Source of the DNA: JAMCXS01 sp964459065
Lineage (GTDB): Bacteria > Acidobacteriota > Terriglobia > UBA7540
Direction of reading: 5' to 3'
Assembly (NCBI GenBank): GCA_964459065.1
Contig: CAYWMN010000163.1
Span: 1-8,613, forward strand
DNA: 8,613 nt
Shown: positions 6,184-8,613 of the stretch, one piece after another
How the letters are laid out: each line of letters opens with the position of its first letter
Numbering within the stretch: position 1 is the first letter of the stretch
Position numbers and translations under genes: made by a program
The notes under the pieces: model-generated
Database searches by the model: none
Told to the model about the DNA's origin: nothing
The model's input: only the letters and a program-made list of their open reading frames with translations

Positions 6184-8430
6184 ATGACGACAGACCCAAA
6201 AACTCTCTCTTCTGATTTACTGCTGCATATTGCCCAGATCCTCGATGTTCCCATGCACGGCTTAGTGGCCGTGATCGAGCTGCTGGATGAGGGCGGCACT
6301 GTGCCGTTCATCGCGCGCTACCGCAAGGAAGCGACCGGCAACCTCGATGAGGTGAAAATCCGTGCCATTCAGGAAAAACTCGGCTACTTCCGAGACATTG
6401 TGGCGCGGCGGGAGACGATTCTCGCCTCGATCGCCGAGCAGGGCAAGCTGACCGATGAACTCCGCAGCCGCATTGAAGCCACCCTGGACAAGAGTGAGTT
6501 GGAGGACTTGTACCTGCCTTACCGGCCGAAGCGCCGCACCAAGGCGACCATCGCTCGCGAAAAGGGCCTGGAGCCGCTCGCCCAGTATCTGTGGACGCAG
6601 GAACCGGCGGCCGAGCCGCTCGAAACCCTGGCGGCCGGCTTTGTGGATCCTGAAAAAGGCGTCACCAGCCTGGAAGAAGCGCTCGAAGGCGCGCGCCACA
6701 TTGTGGCGGAGATGATCAGCGAGGACGCCGATTTGCGCGGCGCTTTGCGGAAAATGATGTTCGAAGAAGGCGTGGTGGTCAGCCGCAAGGCAACCGACGC
6801 CGTCGATGAACAAGAGAAATACAAGATGTACTACGAGTACAGCGAGCCGGTGAAAACCATCCCGTCGCACCGCATGCTGGCCATTCGGCGCGGTGAGAGC
6901 GAAGGCGTCCTTTACTTCCTGATTGAGCTGGACCCCTTGCGCGCGGTTCCCATGCTGAAAGAACGCATCTTACGGGCCCAGGGCGACTGGACGCCGCAGC
7001 TTGAAACGGCCATCGAAGACGCCTGGAAGCGCTTGCTGAACTCCTCCATTCAGGCTGAAATCCGCATGGAAGTAAAGCAGCGCTCGGACGGGGACGCGAT
7101 TCAGGTGTTTCGGGACAACCTTCATAACCTGCTTCTTGCGCCGCCGGCGGGCCCGCTTTCGGTGCTGGGAATCGATCCCGGCATCCGCACGGGCTGCAAA
7201 CTGGCGGTCATTGACGAAACCGGAAAATTCCTTGCCCACGATGTTATTCACCTGCACCGGTCCCAAGGCGAAAAGGAGGCCGCCGCCCGGACGCTCGAAA
7301 CGCTGCTGAAACAGCACAACGTCCGCGCCATCGCCATCGGCAATGGCACGGCTTCCCGTGAGACGGATGCTTTTGTGCGTGATTTCCTGCGATCGAGGCA
7401 GCTTGACTCGGTCTTTTCCGTGACCGTCAGCGAATCCGGAGCCAGCGTCTACTCCGCCTCGGAAGTTGCGCGGCAGGAGTTTCCGGACCTCGATCTCACC
7501 GTGCGCGGCGCCATCTCCATTGCGCGCCGGTTGCAAGACCCGCTCTCGGAACTCGTCAAGGTCGATCCCAAGTCCATCGGCGTCGGGCAATATCAGCACG
7601 ACGTTGACCAGCGGCAGCTTCAGGCGTCGCTTGCGAGCGTCATCGAAAGCTGCGTCAACCGCGTGGGTGTTGACCTGAATACCTCATCGTGGACGCTGCT
7701 GCGTTATGTTGCCGGCATCTCGGAGCGAACCGCCCAAAGCATCGTCACGTTTCGGAATGAGAACGGGCGATTCCGTTCGCGCGCGCAATTGCAAAAAGTT
7801 CCTGGGATCGGTCCCAAGACGTTTGAACAGGCGGCCGGCTTCCTGCGCATCCGCAACGGCGACAACGTGCTGGACATGACGGCCGTCCATCCGGAGTCCT
7901 ACCAGATCGTGGAACAGATTGCGCAGTCGCTGGCTGTGCCCATCCAGGATTTGATTCGCAACCCGGCGCTTCTCAACAAGGTGGAGCGCAACCGGCTGTC
8001 GGCGGGAACCTACACGCTGACGGATATCCTGGAGGAGTTGCGCCGGCCCGGGCGCGATCCCCGCGAGCAGTTTGTGGCTCCCAGCTTCGACGATCGGGTT
8101 CACGAACTCGCCGACGTCCAGCCCGGAATGGTGCTCGAAGGCGTGGTCACCAACGTGACCAAATTCGGCGCCTTTGTGGATATTGGCGTTCATCAGGATG
8201 GCCTGGTCCACATCAGCGAGCTTGCAAACCGCTACGTGAAGGACGCCTCGGACGTGGTGAAGGCCGGCCAGATCGTCAAGGTAAAAGTCTTAAGCGCGGA
8301 CCCCAAGACCAAGCGCATCGGGCTTTCCATCAAAGCGCTGCAGGGACCTTCCCGCAAGCCGCAGCCCAGACGGGAACCGGCCGTCGAAGACAAACTCGCG
8401 CAGTTGGCTTCAAAGTGGAAGACCCGCTAG
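6184..8430 (+). CDS. tex: Tex-family RNA-binding transcription accessory protein with S1 domain
   Basis: This 748-residue protein is a complete Tex homologue, close to the usual 720-780. Tex proteins are cytoplasmic nucleic-acid-binding proteins associated with transcription and translation. Domains in order: the helical Tex N-terminal region with LLDEGGTVPFIARYRKEATG (about residues 33-52) and IPSHRMLAIRRGESEG; an RNase H-like YqgF domain from LGIDPGIRTG (328-337) through GNGTASRET and ARRLQDPLSELVKVDPKSIG; helix-hairpin-helix segments around LNTSSWTLLRYVAGIS and VPGIGPKTFEQAAGF (539-553); and an S1 RNA-binding domain (about 648-720) with GVVTNVTKFGAFVDIG and DGLVHISEL. A basic tail (PSRKPQPRREP and onward) ends the protein. 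The start ATG has only a weak AGGA about 13 bases upstream, but residue 1 fits the family's beginning. It is transcribed away from the dehydrogenase operon and is probably a stand-alone housekeeping gene. Confidence 0.96.
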   Translation: MTTDPKTLSSDLLLHIAQILDVPMHGLVAVIELLDEGGTVPFIARYRKEATGNLDEVKIRAIQEKLGYFRDIVARRETILASIAEQGKLTDELRSRIEATLDKSELEDLYLPYRPKRRTKATIAREKGLEPLAQYLWTQEPAAEPLETLAAGFVDPEKGVTSLEEALEGARHIVAEMISEDADLRGALRKMMFEEGVVVSRKATDAVDEQEKYKMYYEYSEPVKTIPSHRMLAIRRGESEGVLYFLIELDPLRAVPMLKERILRAQGDWTPQLETAIEDAWKRLLNSSIQAEIRMEVKQRSDGDAIQVFRDNLHNLLLAPPAGPLSVLGIDPGIRTGCKLAVIDETGKFLAHDVIHLHRSQGEKEAAARTLETLLKQHNVRAIAIGNGTASRETDAFVRDFLRSRQLDSVFSVTVSESGASVYSASEVARQEFPDLDLTVRGAISIARRLQDPLSELVKVDPKSIGVGQYQHDVDQRQLQASLASVIESCVNRVGVDLNTSSWTLLRYVAGISERTAQSIVTFRNENGRFRSRAQLQKVPGIGPKTFEQAAGFLRIRNGDNVLDMTAVHPESYQIVEQIAQSLAVPIQDLIRNPALLNKVERNRLSAGTYTLTDILEELRRPGRDPREQFVAPSFDDRVHELADVQPGMVLEGVVTNVTKFGAFVDIGVHQDGLVHISELANRYVKDASDVVKAGQIVKVKVLSADPKTKRIGLSIKALQGPSRKPQPRREPAVEDKLAQLASKWKTR

Positions 8431-8613
8431 CCGCCCTTGGCCGCGGAGCCGCGCTTTCGAGCGCCGGTCATCTCCGCAAGGAGCGCCTCACCCCCGAATT
8501 TCTCCTCATCGCCTAGTTCGGCAGCGACCAGATCTGGGCCGGCAGGTTGTGCCCGCATGGTTGCATCAGGAGCTTCCCGGCTGGGCCGAGACCAGCGGCG
8601 CTGAGGCACTGGT
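8427..8613 (-). CDS. Possible 3' end of a convergent gene, unrecognised (partial)
   Basis: A minus-strand frame is open from the right edge to a TAG at 8429-8427, coding for about 61 residues. The last part, from DLVAAELGDEEKFGGEALL to a Lys/Arg/Gly-rich end (KRGSAAKGG), looks protein-like, while the first part is Arg/Pro-rich and less convincing. Its stop shares the CTAG at 8427-8430 with the stop of the Tex gene, so the two would converge with overlapping stop codons. I recognise no family, and a chance frame in GC-rich sequence remains quite likely. Confidence 0.25.
   Translation of the reverse strand, partial: PVPQRRWSRPSREAPDATMRAQPAGPDLVAAELGDEEKFGGEALLAEMTGARKRGSAAKGG
8451..8464 (+). 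other. Small UUCG-loop hairpin after the Tex gene
   Basis: GCGCT-TTCG-AGCGC forms a perfect 5-base-pair stem with a UUCG loop, starting 21 bases after the Tex stop codon. There is no U-tract behind it, so it is not a standard intrinsic terminator. It could contribute to 3'-end stability or be chance in GC-rich sequence. Confidence 0.2.

Noticed and set aside
6262..7599. Minus-strand frames of 202 and 209 codons inside tex
   Set aside because: They are shadows opposite conserved Tex and YqgF segments and show no independent motif or ribosome-binding site.
1..8613. Search for a mobile element, CRISPR array, tRNA, rRNA or defence system
   Set aside because: No transposase or integrase motifs, terminal inverted repeats, spaced direct repeats or RNA gene signatures were found by eye. 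The gene content is metabolic, transport and housekeeping.

Overview
The window reads as ordinary chromosomal sequence from a GC-rich, Gram-negative (diderm) bacterium. The evidence is an outer-membrane TolC-type channel, a lipoprotein-like periplasmic adaptor, a Tat-exported oxidoreductase module and periplasmic multiheme cytochrome c. The combination of a GMC dehydrogenase, a gluconate-2-dehydrogenase-type small subunit and an ActA-like multiheme cytochrome would suit an Acidobacteriota-like soil bacterium. That assignment is an inference from gene content only; no rRNA or other taxonomic marker is present.

Layout. (1) Positions 1-2995, minus strand: an RND efflux operon in the order outer-membrane channel, then periplasmic adaptor, then inner-membrane pump. 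The pump runs off the left edge after its first 84 codons. The genes are separated by only 3-4 bases. (2) Positions 2996-3294: the leader of that operon. It is mostly non-coding, with an AT-rich patch and a short coding-like fragment of unknown origin. (3) Positions 3295-5934, minus strand: a three-gene dehydrogenase operon in the order Tat-exported small subunit, FAD-dependent GMC catalytic subunit, pentaheme cytochrome c. Both junctions overlap. (4) Positions 5935-6183: a divergent promoter region. (5) Positions 6184-8430, plus strand: a full-length Tex-type RNA-binding transcription accessory protein with a C-terminal S1 domain. (6) Positions 8431-8613: a short right-hand end with a hairpin and possibly the 3' end of a convergent gene.

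How the parts work together. The three efflux proteins would form a drug or solute pump spanning both membranes. In the dehydrogenase operon, the small subunit probably carries the signal-less FAD subunit through the Tat system. The FAD subunit would oxidise a sugar, sugar acid or alcohol in the periplasm and pass electrons to the cytochrome. The electron-accepting subunit is the most interesting part. It is a compact five-CxxCH protein whose second half resembles ActA of alternative complex III, whereas the classical dehydrogenases of this type use a class I triheme cytochrome c. No mobile element, CRISPR array, tRNA or rRNA was found.
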